A stretch of DNA of 64,000 nucleotides from Erpobdella octoculata (lineage: Eukaryota; Annelida; Clitellata; Hirudinida; Erpobdellidae): positions 25,508,859-25,572,858 of the forward strand of contig OZ022246.1 of assembly GCA_963978895.1 (NCBI GenBank). The letters are read 5' to 3'. Below, piece after piece: positions 12,849 to 24,945 of this stretch. Position 1 is the stretch's first letter. Every line of letters begins with the position of its first letter. The translations under genes were made by a program, and so were the position numbers. A model generated the notes under the pieces. It did not search any database. It saw only the letters and a list, made by a program, of their open reading frames with translations, and was not told the DNA's origin.

Positions 12849-15349
12849 TCAACGGATTTCAGCGTAGAATTGATTTGCTTCTTCTTCTTCAGCTGCTTCT
12901 TTTCTGATTTTATCGTAGTCTGCACCATTGTCGTAAATTTCTATAGGTTGGGGAGGTTCTTGAACTGCTGTATTTTCTAACGGGACCTTTAAAGGTAGCC
13001 TAGAATAAAAATTAAAATTAATAAAAGTTTTTTAATCTAGGTTGTGAAGCTCTGAATCTGCTGCTGTTTTGATGGAAAGTCAGAAATTCACAAAGTAGAG
13101 TCATAGAAAATTGGTTGAATGATTATAACTGTTCACGATTACCGTAATTAAAAACAAATAAACGTTAATTCTTTTGAATAAAACAACAAACAAACTACAT
13201 TTACTTACAAAAATCATCAATCAACAATAAATACAAATAACTAAATGCATTGTCTTTAGTTTAATAATCATTTAAAATTATAACTTTGTTGTGTTTAATT
13301 AGAAATTTTTAAGCTTACAGTTTCAGAACTACAAGAACAAGTTAATTATTTAAGTTGTATTACTGTATTTATTTAAAAAAATTTAAACTTACAGTTTTAC
13401 TATTACTACAAGAACGACGATAACGAGGATTATGAGTAACACACCAGCAACAACCCATCCTGCAATCATTGGTGCCAAGTAGAAGTCATATTTTGTCTCA
13501 AGTTTATGAGCTGTCAAAAAATCTGATTTTTGAGCAGGGTTTTTAAAAAAAATTTGAAAAAAGTAAAAATAGTTTAATTAAAATAAACGACAAATTAGCA
13601 TTAATAAATACCGTAAAGAAAAAAAAATAACTACAAACCAGACATGCACACAATCATGAATGAGTCGTTGCAGCTTGTGATTTGCCAATCGTAATTATTA
13701 GTGTTGCTAGTTAATAATTTCCAGCGTAAATCTTCTTCGTCTCCTATGGAAGAGAAATCACTGAATTTGTTGAACGCAGGAACCTGTTCTGAAAACATGG
13801 TAAACCACCAGGAAAAAATGTTTTTTTTTTAATTTCAAAAGGTTTTTTTCACATTTATCAATTGTGTTTAAACAATTAAAACTTTAATTTTGATTAATAT
13901 TTCTAAATTGGTCAGTTCTAATTTACATGACAAGCATAGAAATTAGTTGAAAACAAAAAAGGTTGAGGGTATAAATTTTAGTAACGGTAAATAACATATA
14001 CAAACTACTTTCTAGAGTAGGTACTGATTTTCAAAAATTGAAAATACTTATAAAAATTTGAAGTATTTATTAGCCTATCAAACCTGAATGACCCCATCTC
14101 CATGTTTTCCTACTCATGTCAACCCAGTACGCTTCGCTGCCAGTTGGAAACAAAGACTGTACCCAAGAATAAGGTATTGATGACAAATTAACATCATCAA
14201 ATTCTGCCATGGTAGCATTGAATAACATTGTAAAATGTTAAGTATAACGTGATGAATACCAGAATTGAGCAGCAGAGAACATGGCAAAATAGCAAGTAGT
14301 TTGATATAACCAGCCTTTCAATTTTTTGCATTCTTCTTCATTTGAGACTGGAAATTAGTTTAGATGTTAATTGCTTTTTTAAATAAAATTTTATAAACTT
14401 ACAGATATGAGAGATTTTAACCAACCGGTTTTCATACAAATTGAATCAAGGCTAGTATGAGATGTTTCAGGCACAAATATCAGTTCTCCAGCCTGGTTTT
14501 TTTTAGGCAGGCAAAAATACTGTTTGGGTCATCATCTGTTACGCTTGCTAGAAGATTAAAAAATCGTTATTGAATTTTGTAGCAAAAGTTGTCAACAGTG
14601 TTTTCGAAAACTTGTTGTTTTAAACTAAAACACAACAAATTATTCAAACAAAAATAGTATAATAAGAATGAAAAAAACGTTATGTGGTAATTTATAGAGC
14701 ACTTCTTTCAGAGATCACCCACAGAGATAAACGATTTTATCGCTAGGTTTTCCGAAGACATAGTCGAGCCGTGAAGCTGTCACATTAAAGGCTCAGCTAA
14801 TATTGCACCAAAGTAATATTATTAGTTAGTTTAATTATCTTAAACTTATGATAATTGTATTAAAGATAACATTAATTAATGATGACTTAAGCAATATTAA
14901 ACAGCGTAACGCAAATAACCAACACATACATACATAACAAACATAACACACATGAATACAAACAGACACCATTAAAAATTGTATGCATATTAATTCACAA
15001 TTGTATTTCAACGTGGTATTTATTGTTTTTGTTTAAACTACAATAAACCTGGTTTCATGTTGTTCCACATCCAAGAATTGTTTCTTCTATTCAGGTTGAG
15101 AAGTATAGAATTGTATCGAAAGTCGTTTTGATATATCAATGGTAATGAAAGATCGAACAGTTTTGTGTTAGAAATTTCAAGCAGCCATTTGTCTCCAAAG
15201 CACATTCTTTGAGCTTGTTCAAGACTGTCTATGGTCTTGTTTTCACCGTCTGTAGACAAGCAGTATTCGTCTTCGCATACAAAAAACTGAGACAAAACTA
15301 GTTTGAAAAACACTTTAGCCAGGAAAACACTAATTATAAGTAACTTCAT
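12849..15349 (-). pseudogene. Unit 4: near-identical copy of Unit 1 with two lesions
   Basis: Exons match Unit 1 one for one: 15349-15049, 14547-14426, 14347-14084, 13788-13639, 13510-13393, 12999-12849. Splice sites are intact. Exon 2 is 122 nt instead of 123 because the A-run encoding Lys-Lys-Asn has 8 rather than 9 bases, a frameshift. Exon 3 has a 6-nt longer segment near 14230-14245; it keeps frame but reads TAA and removes the CTLD2 Cys seen in Unit 1 (YTCKML). The tail exon is open and ends FYAEIR. The homopolymer loss could be a sequencing error; the second lesion is less easily explained that way. If not translated, it may act as a conversion donor. Confidence 0.8.
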
Positions 15350-16129
15350 GTTGTGTTTACGTTTTTGGTACAATTTGAATAATTTTATTTTTTAAAATAA
15401 CAAATAAAATATATAAACTAGCTAAGAATAAATGTTTAACTTGAAAGCGCTTGTTAAGAACTGACATTCAATGCTACTTTGTTCTGCTTGCAAAGGTAGA
15501 AAAGCTAGTTAACTCTGTTAACTTCCTATATGATTATTAACTCGAGACTTCAAGATTACTATAAAAAGATTAAGGCGTTAGTTTGAGGCGTTAGTAGTTT
15601 TACATTTAAAAACTATTCTCTTTAAAAACAATCATCTCTTGTAATTTTATTGTTTATTTTTGAATTATATTTAATTTAACTTTAACTGAAATATTACTGC
15701 TTTTTACAAAATTTAACAAATAAAAAATATTAAGTTGAAAATTAAAAACTAAAAACAAACAAACTAAATAAAATTAAATAAATATGGTCATTTTGTTACT
15801 GAAGTAATATAACATTTCAAAATATAAAAAAAGTGAATCGCGTGTTATTTTTTTGAATTTAATATTTAATTTTTTTAAATTTAATTTCTAGTGATTCATC
15901 ACCCTCTATTAAAAAATTTAAAATATGCAATTAAAAATTAGAAATTAAAAACAAAAAACTAAATAAAGTTAATTGATGAAAATAATGTTTTGATACTAAA
16001 GTAACATAGCGCTTAAAAACATGTTTTTGAATTTTAAATAAAAAATATAAACGAGTAAACTGCACGTCATTTTTTGCATTTAAACTTTTTTTATTTTTAT
16101 GTTTGTTTTTCTTAGTTTCCAATTTTGAT
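15350..16129. other. 5' flank of Unit 4, duplicate of 6606-7210
   Basis: Copy of the Unit 1 upstream region with small indels. No exon seen. Confidence 0.6.
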
Positions 16130-16211
16130 TTACTCGAATTTAGTATACATCTTTGTGGTAACTTCTGTGAACGATTTATCATTATTTATTATAGTGTAGA
16201 TATTACTGGTG
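16130..16211 (-). pseudogene. Orphan tail-exon remnant (Unit 2-like)
   Basis: The minus strand reads SNIYTIINNDKSFTEVTT, then KMYTKFE and stop. This is the copy of the end of the fragment exon at 7211 and marks the right edge of the 3.7-7.27 / 12.49-16.21 kb duplication. Here the codon before MYT is AAG rather than TAG, so this copy keeps the ancestral read-through. No acceptor or other exons. Confidence 0.6.
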
Positions 16212-16545
16212 TGATTTTACCAATATAATAATGTTTGTTGTATTTTTGCATTTTGTAAGATACACTGGCTTTTACACAATAGTTATAGTTTTAATTTGTT
16301 GAAGAAATAAAAATTTAAACATTATTAGAGGGTATTAGTTGTTATATATTTCACTAATAAATCATTTATAATACTTCAACCCAATAATTAGGAATAAAAT
16401 AGAAAACCGTGAATTTTAAATTATTTAAAAGTTTGTTAGTTGAATATTATTTTTTCGGGTTTTTTCATCGAATGGTTTCAGTATACGCATGTGCCAAATT
16501 TTCTTGCTTTGAAGCATGCTTTGAAGAACGCAACGCCCTTGAACT
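16212..16545. other. 3' flank of Unit 5
   Basis: No exon. Shares segments with 40480-40690, the 3' flank of Unit 10, consistent with common ancestry of these two units. Confidence 0.45.
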
Positions 16546-18756
16546 TCAATGAGGTATGATTCCAGCGTATGTGTGAGCCAAATTTTCTTCAGCAACTGCT
16601 TCCCTTACAATCATGTTGTACACTGCGTTATTGTCGTAGACTTGCGTTTCACGTTGACCCCGGATTACTGTGTCATATTTCGGAGTTTCTTTTGGTTGCC
16701 TGGAAAAATAGAGAATTATTATATCAAAGCATAAAACAAATCATTTCTGTTTTTTTTTAAATTATTGAAAAGATGTATTTGCTTACAGAATTAGGATAAC
16801 AATTAAACGTTATGTGATTATTAAATTAACTCTGTTGATAATGCTGGTTAGTACTGGAAGTCCACTGCACTGTTTAAATTTAACCACGAATATTTGATTT
16901 TTTTATTCTTTTCTGCCATAGCCTTATTAAACTTTTTACATCATTAAAATATTAACATTGTTTGATTATTTTGTGTTCAATTGTCAGAATGAATTTTAGA
17001 TAAATAAAAATCAATTTAAATGAAGTTGCCAAAAACAAGTTAAAAGGGCTCACAATAACATGCGTTTCTAAAAAAAATAAACAAATATTTAAATTAAGGT
17101 TTTGTTAAATAAAATTGTATAACCAAATTATTAACTAAAAGTTCTGAAATTAAATTTGATAAACTCACGATTTCATCAGAACAACAATAACGACGACGAG
17201 GACTACCAGGATTACAAGAAGCAAACCGACAACTACCCATCCTGCAATCATCGGTGTCATGTAGAAGTTTTTGTTTGTTGTTTCGTTGAACACATTCATT
17301 GGTTTGATAAAATACGTTGTTGTTGTTGCTGTGGTTAGAGCGGTTGTTAAGAGAACGGGTTTTTCTACAGCTGTTTTGATAAATGGTTTTCAAAAATGAA
17401 TAGCAGATATTTTGAATGAAGGAAAAATAAAGTCGTTACATACGAGACATGCAGACAATTAAGAATAATCCACTACAACTTGTGAACTGCCAATAATAGT
17501 TAAAACTGTTTACAAAAACTTTCAGACATAATTCCAAGTTATAATCCAAACTAGGTTTTGAGCCGTTGATCATGTTGTAATCAATTAGTTGCCCTGTAAG
17601 ATACAATATTACTATCAAACTTGATGTTGTTGAAAGTGTTATTTAATTGACAATCATCAATGTGATAAAATAATTCAGCAGAAAACAAGTTTTAAAATTT
17701 AAATTCAACTTTTAAAACCTGAATGAACCCATTTCCAAGATTTTCTACTCAAAGCAACCCAGTACTTTTCGCTACCTCTGGAAAACAGTGCGGAAACTAA
17801 GGACAACTCGACGCCATCGAAAACGGCCAAGGAAGCATTGAAAAACTCTTTGCAAATTGGTATGGAATAAAACCAGTCTGTCTTATACTTGGAAAAATAG
17901 CAAATATTTTGATAGAACCATCCGTTCAAGTTGTCACACTCTTTAACATTCGGAACTAAATTTAAAAATTTCAGAGTTGATTTCACATTGAAATTTATTA
18001 TTTTTATAAATACAAAAATGATAGAAACCTCTTTTCATACAAATAAAGGAAAACTGATTGTAAAAGTCTTCTCCGACAAAAATCAGATCACCATTTAAAT
18101 TTTGTTCCACGCAGGCAAAGTTTTTGTTTTGATCATCAACTGGTAATCTTGCTAGAATGTGAAAAAAATGTACGAAAATGTGCATGCTAAGAAATACATT
18201 TTATAAACTCACTTTGAGTTTAACGGTGCCATTAAGGTTTACAGTTATAAACACCATTATATACCATTTATTAAATTGATATGAATAGCTAACAAGACAA
18301 TCAAATTTACTTTTACGTCCACTTAAGTGTCAAAACAGTAACTTTAATTTTAATAACTTAAACACAATACGTTACTTTGTATAGTTTTTTTTTTATCATT
18401 TGTTCTATTGAGTTTTAAAAAACATTTTCACTTGTAAATTGTAATTGTTATAAACCTGTTCTCATGTCGTTCCACATCCATGAATTGTCACCTTTCTTGA
18501 TATTTAGAAGTATAGAATGTAATCGAAGATCGTATTGCATTATCAAAAGTTTTGACAGCTGAAACAGTTTTAAACTGTTTATTTCAATCAACCATTTGTT
18601 TTCAGAGCAGTAACTTTGAGCATGTTCAAGATTTGTGATCATTTTATCTACTCCGTCCGTAGACAAGCAGTATTCGTCGTCGCATACAGAGTACTCCGAA
18701 CAAACCAGTTTCAATGAAACTCCAACCAGGAAGATATTTATTAGACTTACTTTCAT
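16546..18756 (-). CDS. Unit 5: two-CTLD receptor with ITAM-like tail
   Basis: Six exons give 388 residues: 18756-18456, 18151-18029, 17955-17719, 17593-17444, 17370-17169, 16699-16546. Signal peptide MKVSLINIFLVGVS. CTLD1 has CDDEYC, AQSYC, NSWMWND and SFICMK. CTLD2 has GWFYQNICYF, YWVALSRKSWKWVHSG and LFLIVCM. The stalk is long and Thr-rich (LTTATTTTY). The membrane span follows PMIAGW and is Val-rich. Tail: QVYDNNAVYNMI, 13 residues, then YAGI, ending HTYAGIIPH. The Ala-Gly in the second motif is unusual but the YxxI pattern holds. All junctions are GT-AG with standard phases. Intact, so probably expressed. Confidence 0.85.
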
Positions 18757-19147
18757 GTTTCAATTATGAATTTCTAATAAAATTTTATGATTGAGAAAAT
18801 TTTATAATTGTATATATTAACAACAAAAACTAGTTGAAATGTATTTAAATTGATAAAACGTTTCATAAAATGAGAAATTCTAAAAAAACTCGTTGTGCTT
18901 ACAAAAGAAAGCAAACAAGCTAAATTGTGCAGTTACCTTTCTGTATGAATATAAACTACATAGGTGTGAACAATCGCAACGTGTTTTGTGTATAAATGAA
19001 TTTTTAATGCATATTATTAATAACACTTTAAGATATAAATACAAAAAAACTTGAAATTTAATTCAGTAATTTATATATGTTCCAAAGATATTTTAATAGA
19101 TTACTAACAATGAATAATAGGGTTCAAGATAAAACGAAAATACTTCT
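18757..19147. other. 5' flank of Unit 5
   Basis: No exon seen; presumably holds the promoter, but no clear core element stands out. Confidence 0.4.
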
Positions 19148-19400
19148 ATCAGCTTTTATTTAGATTACAATCTCTGTTTGTGTGTGTGTGGCTTTCTCTG
19201 TACGCAAATCTTGTTAGTGAAATTTAACCATCTTTTTGACTAGCTAGGAAGTTGAAACTTTCAGCATAGCTTTATATTGGATGACAATACATGATTCAAT
19301 TAAAAAAACCTAATTTGAACATCTTTCGAATACGTACACACAGACACACATCGAGTGTATTTGAAATCAAAGTTTGTGTTAAAAAACTCGTTTTTTTGCT
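19148..19400 (+). repeat. About 270-bp dispersed repeat (copy)
   Basis: Runs from TTTATTTAGATTACAATCTC, through a CA/TG-rich patch, GTACGCAAATCTTG, TAGGAAGTTGAAACTTTCAG and TTGGATGACAATACATG, to AAAAACTCGTTTTT. Other copies: 43765-44040, 51840-52115 (same orientation); 35912-36170, 41690-41885, 49745-49945, 57990-58265 (reverse). No coding capacity; probably a short non-autonomous mobile element of unknown class. Confidence 0.7.
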
Positions 19401-20669
19401 TGTTTCATATATATGAGTGGCTTTTAAATTTATGTGGTTGATTATATTTTAGTTTATTATATGGGCAAATACCTACCTGAAGCTGTTGTTCGAAAAAGTT
19501 GCAAAAGGTGGCTTTCGGTAAAAAGGTTAAACGTACTAAATTTGTTTGTTTTTTGTAGTTTTTAATAACTCGACTAAAGGTTTCTGTGTCTTATGGACAC
19601 AGTGGCAAATATAAAATTATATACAAATGTTAATAATCTATAATAATTACAGAAAAAACAAAACAATATCTCTAAGTTAATTTAAATTATTTTGTTATAT
19701 GAAAACTATTACCATCATTTTAATTTCGCATTAACTTAAACTAAATTTAATCAAACTTTGATTTAAACTGTTTTGTAAAACTCAAATCAAGCCCCTTCCT
19801 CATAGCACGCGCAAGAAAACTTGTTACTTTCAGTGTAGTGGTTGTATATAGTGATAAGGAACTTACTATTCAGTAGCTGTGATACACCAGGCTATTAGCC
19901 AGGCCTTCTAAAGTTTTAATATAACAGATTCAATAATTTAAGCCAATAAAATAAATAAATTTACTATAAATAGAACATTAACAAAACACAATTGACTTCA
20001 ATAAATTAAAACCTTGATTTAGAAAAGACAAAATTCAATTTTGAATACTTCGATCATTTACTAAACACTGCCAACCAAAACGACAGGATTTTAGAAGAAG
20101 TAGATTCATTTTTTTAATCGTTTTTTAATGCATCTAACATTTAGACAAAAATTGTACACAATCTTAAGTTTATAGGAACTTTACATTTTAACACGTAGAA
20201 GTTTTTAATCGAATTGAAAGATTGAAACTCTCGGGTTTATTTCACATAGTGTGTTTATGGATACCTATCTTACCTATCTAAACAAACTAAAACTGTGAAT
20301 GTCGAAGATTCTCTAAAAAGAAATCAGTACCATTGGAATATCCGCAAGGTTCTGGACTATCCTTGTTATTTTTTTAATTTTCTGACAAATGATGATACGT
20401 TCAAATTAAAGTCTTTCATATCGTATTAAAATTTATTCAAATATTTTGTTATTTGATTAAATACAGAGCAAAAAATGTATTAACATAAAAAAACGAAACT
20501 CTATTAAAAATTAGTAAAATAAGGGTTTCAACACTACGATTTCAAAAAAACTTTGTTTTTAATTTATCGAAAGTATTATGAACAACAGAATCTCGCCCAA
20601 CAAATTGCCATTAAAATGAATACAAATTGCACCTGAAATATTAATAAATTTGTTTATTTAATAACATCT
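19401..20669. other. Spacer with repeat block; no gene seen
   Basis: 19420-19745 is the copy of 1300-1641. The rest (19750-20669) shows no exon. Confidence 0.5.
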
Positions 20670-22909
20670 TTAAACTTCAACTTTAATGATATCCTCATAA
20701 GTACGTGTAACATTTTCTTGCCTGGCTGATTCTTTTTCTATAACCTCGTAATTCGAGTCGAGCCCGTAGATTTGCGTGTCACGCTGTGCTCGGATTACTG
20801 GGTTGCTTTTTGGAGTTTTTTGGTAAAGTCTAGAAAAAAAACATAGAACTTTATCTCATGCTTAGAACAAAAAATAAATATTTGTTTTAAAACACCGTGA
20901 ATTGTATCCGTTTACAAGCAAAGACGCACATGGAACATATCGAACTGAACTGCTTAATTGACAAACAACACTAACTTACAAACATTAGTTATATAATTGA
21001 TTGAATAAGTATAGAACTTAGTTTTAAATTTTAGTATTTTTATTAAAGATTGTTATAAACGTTTCCACATATAATTTATAAACTCACGGTTTCATCACAA
21101 CAACAACAACGACAACAACGACAACAACGACAACCAGGATTACAAGAAGCACACCAACAACCACCCATCCTGCAATCATCGGTGTCAAGTAGGAGTCTTT
21201 GTTTGTTGTTTCATTCAACGCATTCAGTGGTTTTGTAGTAGTTGTTGTTGTTATTTCATCCATTTGTTGTGTAGTCGTTGATGGTACGTTCATTAGAGTT
21301 GTTGTCAGACCTCTTTTTTCTGCAACTTTATATATAATCTGCTTTAATTATGTCAATAATTTTCAAGGCGATGCAGAATTACATCGTTTCATACCCGACA
21401 TGCAGACGATCAAGAAATATCCATTGCAACTTGTGAATTGCCAATCGTAACTATAAATAGCGCCTAAAATAATTTTCAGGCATAATCCCGGAGTTTCAAG
21501 AAGAGAGTACTGAGAAGTGTTCATTCTGCTGTATGTAACAACCTGTCCTGAAAACATATCAAACAATCAACTCATGTCTCTGACAATATTGTGCATGTTT
21601 TTTTTTTCCGTGTGTTAAAATGCTGTTTTATTTAATTATATTAAATTTGGGGGTTTTGTTTTATATAATTTTTGTTTTGTTTTGTTTTGTTTTTTTATTG
21701 TTTGATATTCAAAATACTTTGATAGGTGAATTCACTAGTCAAACTAAAATTATAAAGAATCATTCAACTTGGGCAAACATATTAAATTTACGTAATAATC
21801 GAAGAGAAAATTGTAAACAATCAAAACCGCAGTGTTCATTAAATACAAAAACATTATCAGCATGTCAAACCTGAATGCGCCCATCTCCAAGTTTTCCTAC
21901 TCAAACCAACCCAGTACTGCTGGTTGTAATTGGGAAACAAAGTGGATATCCAAGCGTTTGAAAGTGATGACATATCGATTTCATCAAATACTGCCAAACT
22001 AGCGGATTTAAAATAAATTTCGCAATGCCAAGGATTAGCGTATTTGCAAAAGTAGCAAGTATCTCGATAAAGCCAGCCTCGCAGCTGGTTACATACTTCA
22101 ACACTTGGAACTGAAATTTATTTTGAGCAAATGTATTTTAGCTTAAAGTTTTATAAGGCTGCGTTAGTTAGGTAATTCAACCAACCTGTTTTCATACAGA
22201 TAAAAGCGTGAGAAACTATTGAATCTTCTGCCATAAATATTAAACTACCAGTATCGTTTTTGGTCAAATAAGCAGCTGTTTTATTTGGGTGATCCGTTTC
22301 GACTTTTGCTGAAGTGTTAAAAAACCATAAACATTTCTTTGATGAAAAACATTTGTAATTAACTTTGTATGAACGTACTTTTATAAGTAAAATTAACCAA
22401 TAACAAAGTTTATTAAAACAAATATTTCATTTTTTAAACTAATAATAAAAATAATCATATTCAAAATTAATTCTACCTGAGCTACATTATAATTTTTTAG
22501 TTATGCATTAATTTGTTTGACATAGTTGCATTAAATTACTATTTCAATTGTCTGACACAGTTGTTAATAATTTTAGTATGTTTTCTTAACGTTAAAGTTG
22601 TTTTAAACCTGGTTTCTGGTTGTTCCACATCCATGTATTGTTATCTTTTTTCACATTGAGGAGTATTGAATTACCACGAAAGTCGTATTCAAATACCAAA
22701 TTAGTTGTCAAATCAAACAGTTTTGAACTGTTGGTCTCAATCAACCATTTGTTTCCAGTGCAATAACTTTGAGCATCTTCAAGGCTACTTATAAATTTTT
22801 CTTGACCGTCCGTCCATAAACAGTATTCATCATCGCATAAAGAGTAATCTGAACAAACTAGTTCCAGTGAAACTCCAACCAGGAAAATATTCATCAAAAA
22901 TAATTTCAT
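20670..22909 (-). CDS. Unit 6: two-CTLD receptor with poly-Val span and ITAM-like tail
   Basis: Six exons give 402 residues: 22909-22609, 22308-22186, 22110-21871, 21547-21395, 21319-21088, 20829-20670. Signal peptide MKLFLMNIFLVGVS. CTLD1 is standard in exon 1, but exon 2 reads AAYLTKN where Units 9 and 14 have CAYLAKD, so the inner cysteine is absent. CTLD2 has GWLYRDTCYF, YWVGLSRKTWRWAHSG and YFLIVCM. Stalk Thr-rich with six consecutive Thr. The membrane span ends in 14 consecutive Val encoded by imperfect GTT/GTC repeats, a likely site of length variation. Tail: QIYGLDSNYEVI, 13 residues, YEDI, ending EVEV. Intact. Confidence 0.83.
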
Positions 22910-24539
22910 ATTAGTGATTTTTTTATCTTATTAATAAATTTATATTTTTTCAGTGAAAAAATACTTAGAGAAACGATAAAATGTAGTTGAAAACGATACA
23001 ATTTTACTTTGAAACCATTTTGCTTTACTGAAAGAATAGAACAAGACAGCCTAATCCTAAACATAAGCTTCCTTTTTCAATACAGGCTTCAATGCTTAAA
23101 ACGCACAATATATGGCTTCAATATTTTAATAATATTGAAAACTCGGCTTGGAAAAAACGTTTAGCCTAACAAAAGAACAATAAATTTAACAACAAATTAC
23201 TAAACCAATTTCAGAATATCTATCAAACTAAAACTGGTATACGTCAATAATTTTACTTGGTTTCCAAAACCTGAAAAATGCAAAACTATAAAATTGCATT
23301 TGGTTAAACTCCATAGAATTTATCTAATAACCACTTGAACAGTTATAACGACTGTTTCTTAACTAAACACTGTAGAGCTGCCGATTTCAACTTTTTCTAA
23401 CTCTGCCGTTAAAGTAAACCAAACCAAAGTTTTAGAAACCAAATTAGGAAACTGCATTGTTATTAAAAAGTAAGCATATAAATGATCAAAGCAGACAAGT
23501 TTAAAAAGCAAATTTTAACTAAAAAGTTGAAAGTACTTTTTTTCGTTTTGTTTTTTGTAGTTTTTTTAAAATACTTTTCACAAAATATACCGGAGGTTTT
23601 TGTGTTTTATGGACACATTGGCAAATATAAAAATATATATAAATGTTGGTAATCTATAGTAATTACCAAAAAACTATTTGTATAAGTTAATTTAAAATTG
23701 ATATATTTATCCTTTTATATAAAAAACAATTACCATTATTTCATTTTTTTATTAATTTAAAAGTTTAATCAAACTTCAGTAGACATTGTTTTGTAAAAAT
23801 CAAAATCAAGCCCTTGTAACTACACACTTTTACTTAACTTGACTTCTCTGTCTATCGATCTGTAGTTAAAATTTGCAATCGATTTTAAACTAACTTCCCG
23901 ATAAGCTAGAGACCTAAACATTTAAACATACCTCCGAACTAATTAACAATGCATTCTATCAAATTTTCGGATCGATTAGACAAAATGTAATTAAATAATA
24001 TTTTGTGATATTTTTGTCAAACTATTTATTGTCTACGCTAATATGCTTGTTGTTTATGTAACAGACTGTGGCCTACACAATCGATTATATAAAAGTGTGT
24101 TTTAAAAAAAAAAACTATGTTTTTTTGTTCACTTGTTTCATTGTGTAGTGCTTGTATATTTCTATATGGAGCTAAGCAAAAGATATGATAAGCCAAAACG
24201 TTTTCTTTTAAAATCTTTTAAAAATTTATAAAAACAGTTTCAATAACTCAGACCCATAAAATATATAACGTTACCTACTATTTTTGAAAACAAAATATAG
24301 CAAATGATTAAGTTTAAAAGAAAAGCGGTAGACATCAATATTTCAATACATTAATTTATCTACGATAAATATATTTTTTCAATCAATTATTTTATTGTCA
24401 AAAGTGTGGAAAAAGTTTCAGATTTTATTGATGAATTTATGAAAACCTTTTAGGCAGATTTTCAATCGTTTTTTTTTAAACTTAGGTTAAAGCAGATATG
24501 GTTGAAATAAACTTATAATTTAAAAAAAAAAAAACATTT
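22910..24539. other. 5' flank of Unit 6 and spacer
   Basis: 23075-23170 resembles upstream blocks of Units 7, 10 and 12 (AATATATG...CTTCA, then a TTGAAAA/GCTTG segment). 23545-23670 holds a diverged copy of the 1440-1555 repeat. No exon seen. Confidence 0.45.
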
Positions 24540-24802
24540 AAACATAGGTATGCAGTTAAACAGACATTTGCACACAGGTTTGCCGTTAAACAGACATTTA
24601 GACATAGGTATGAAATTAAATACATTAAACATAAGTTTGCAATTAAACATACAATTAAACTTACTTTTGCAGTTAGACATGCATTTAATTATAAGTTTGC
24701 AATTAAACAGACATTCAATCAAAAGTTCGTAGTTAAACAGACATTTAATCAATGGTTTGCAGTAAAATAGACCATTAATTATATGTTTGCAGTTAAACAG
24801 AT
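24540..24802. repeat. Degenerate minisatellite, about 32-35 bp period
   Basis: Seven or more imperfect units built on TTTGCAGTTAAACAGACATT with variable ATAAG/ATAGG spacers. Open frames over it on both strands (Met-Phe-Asn-Cys-like or Leu-Asn-rich) follow the repeat and are not genes. Confidence 0.8.
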
Positions 24803-24945
24803 TAACATGTTAAAAAACAGGAAAATTTAGTTTGATAACTTAAGTCATTTAAGTATTTGTTTTGTTTTAATTCATAGTTGTAAAATGAATTTTTAAATAA
24901 TTTTGTGTTTCATTTTTAGAAGACTTCAAGATAAGTATGTGTCGG

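Noticed and set aside
24513..24752. Cys/Phe/Asn-rich small protein
   Set aside because: Follows the minisatellite unit; no start context or neighbours.
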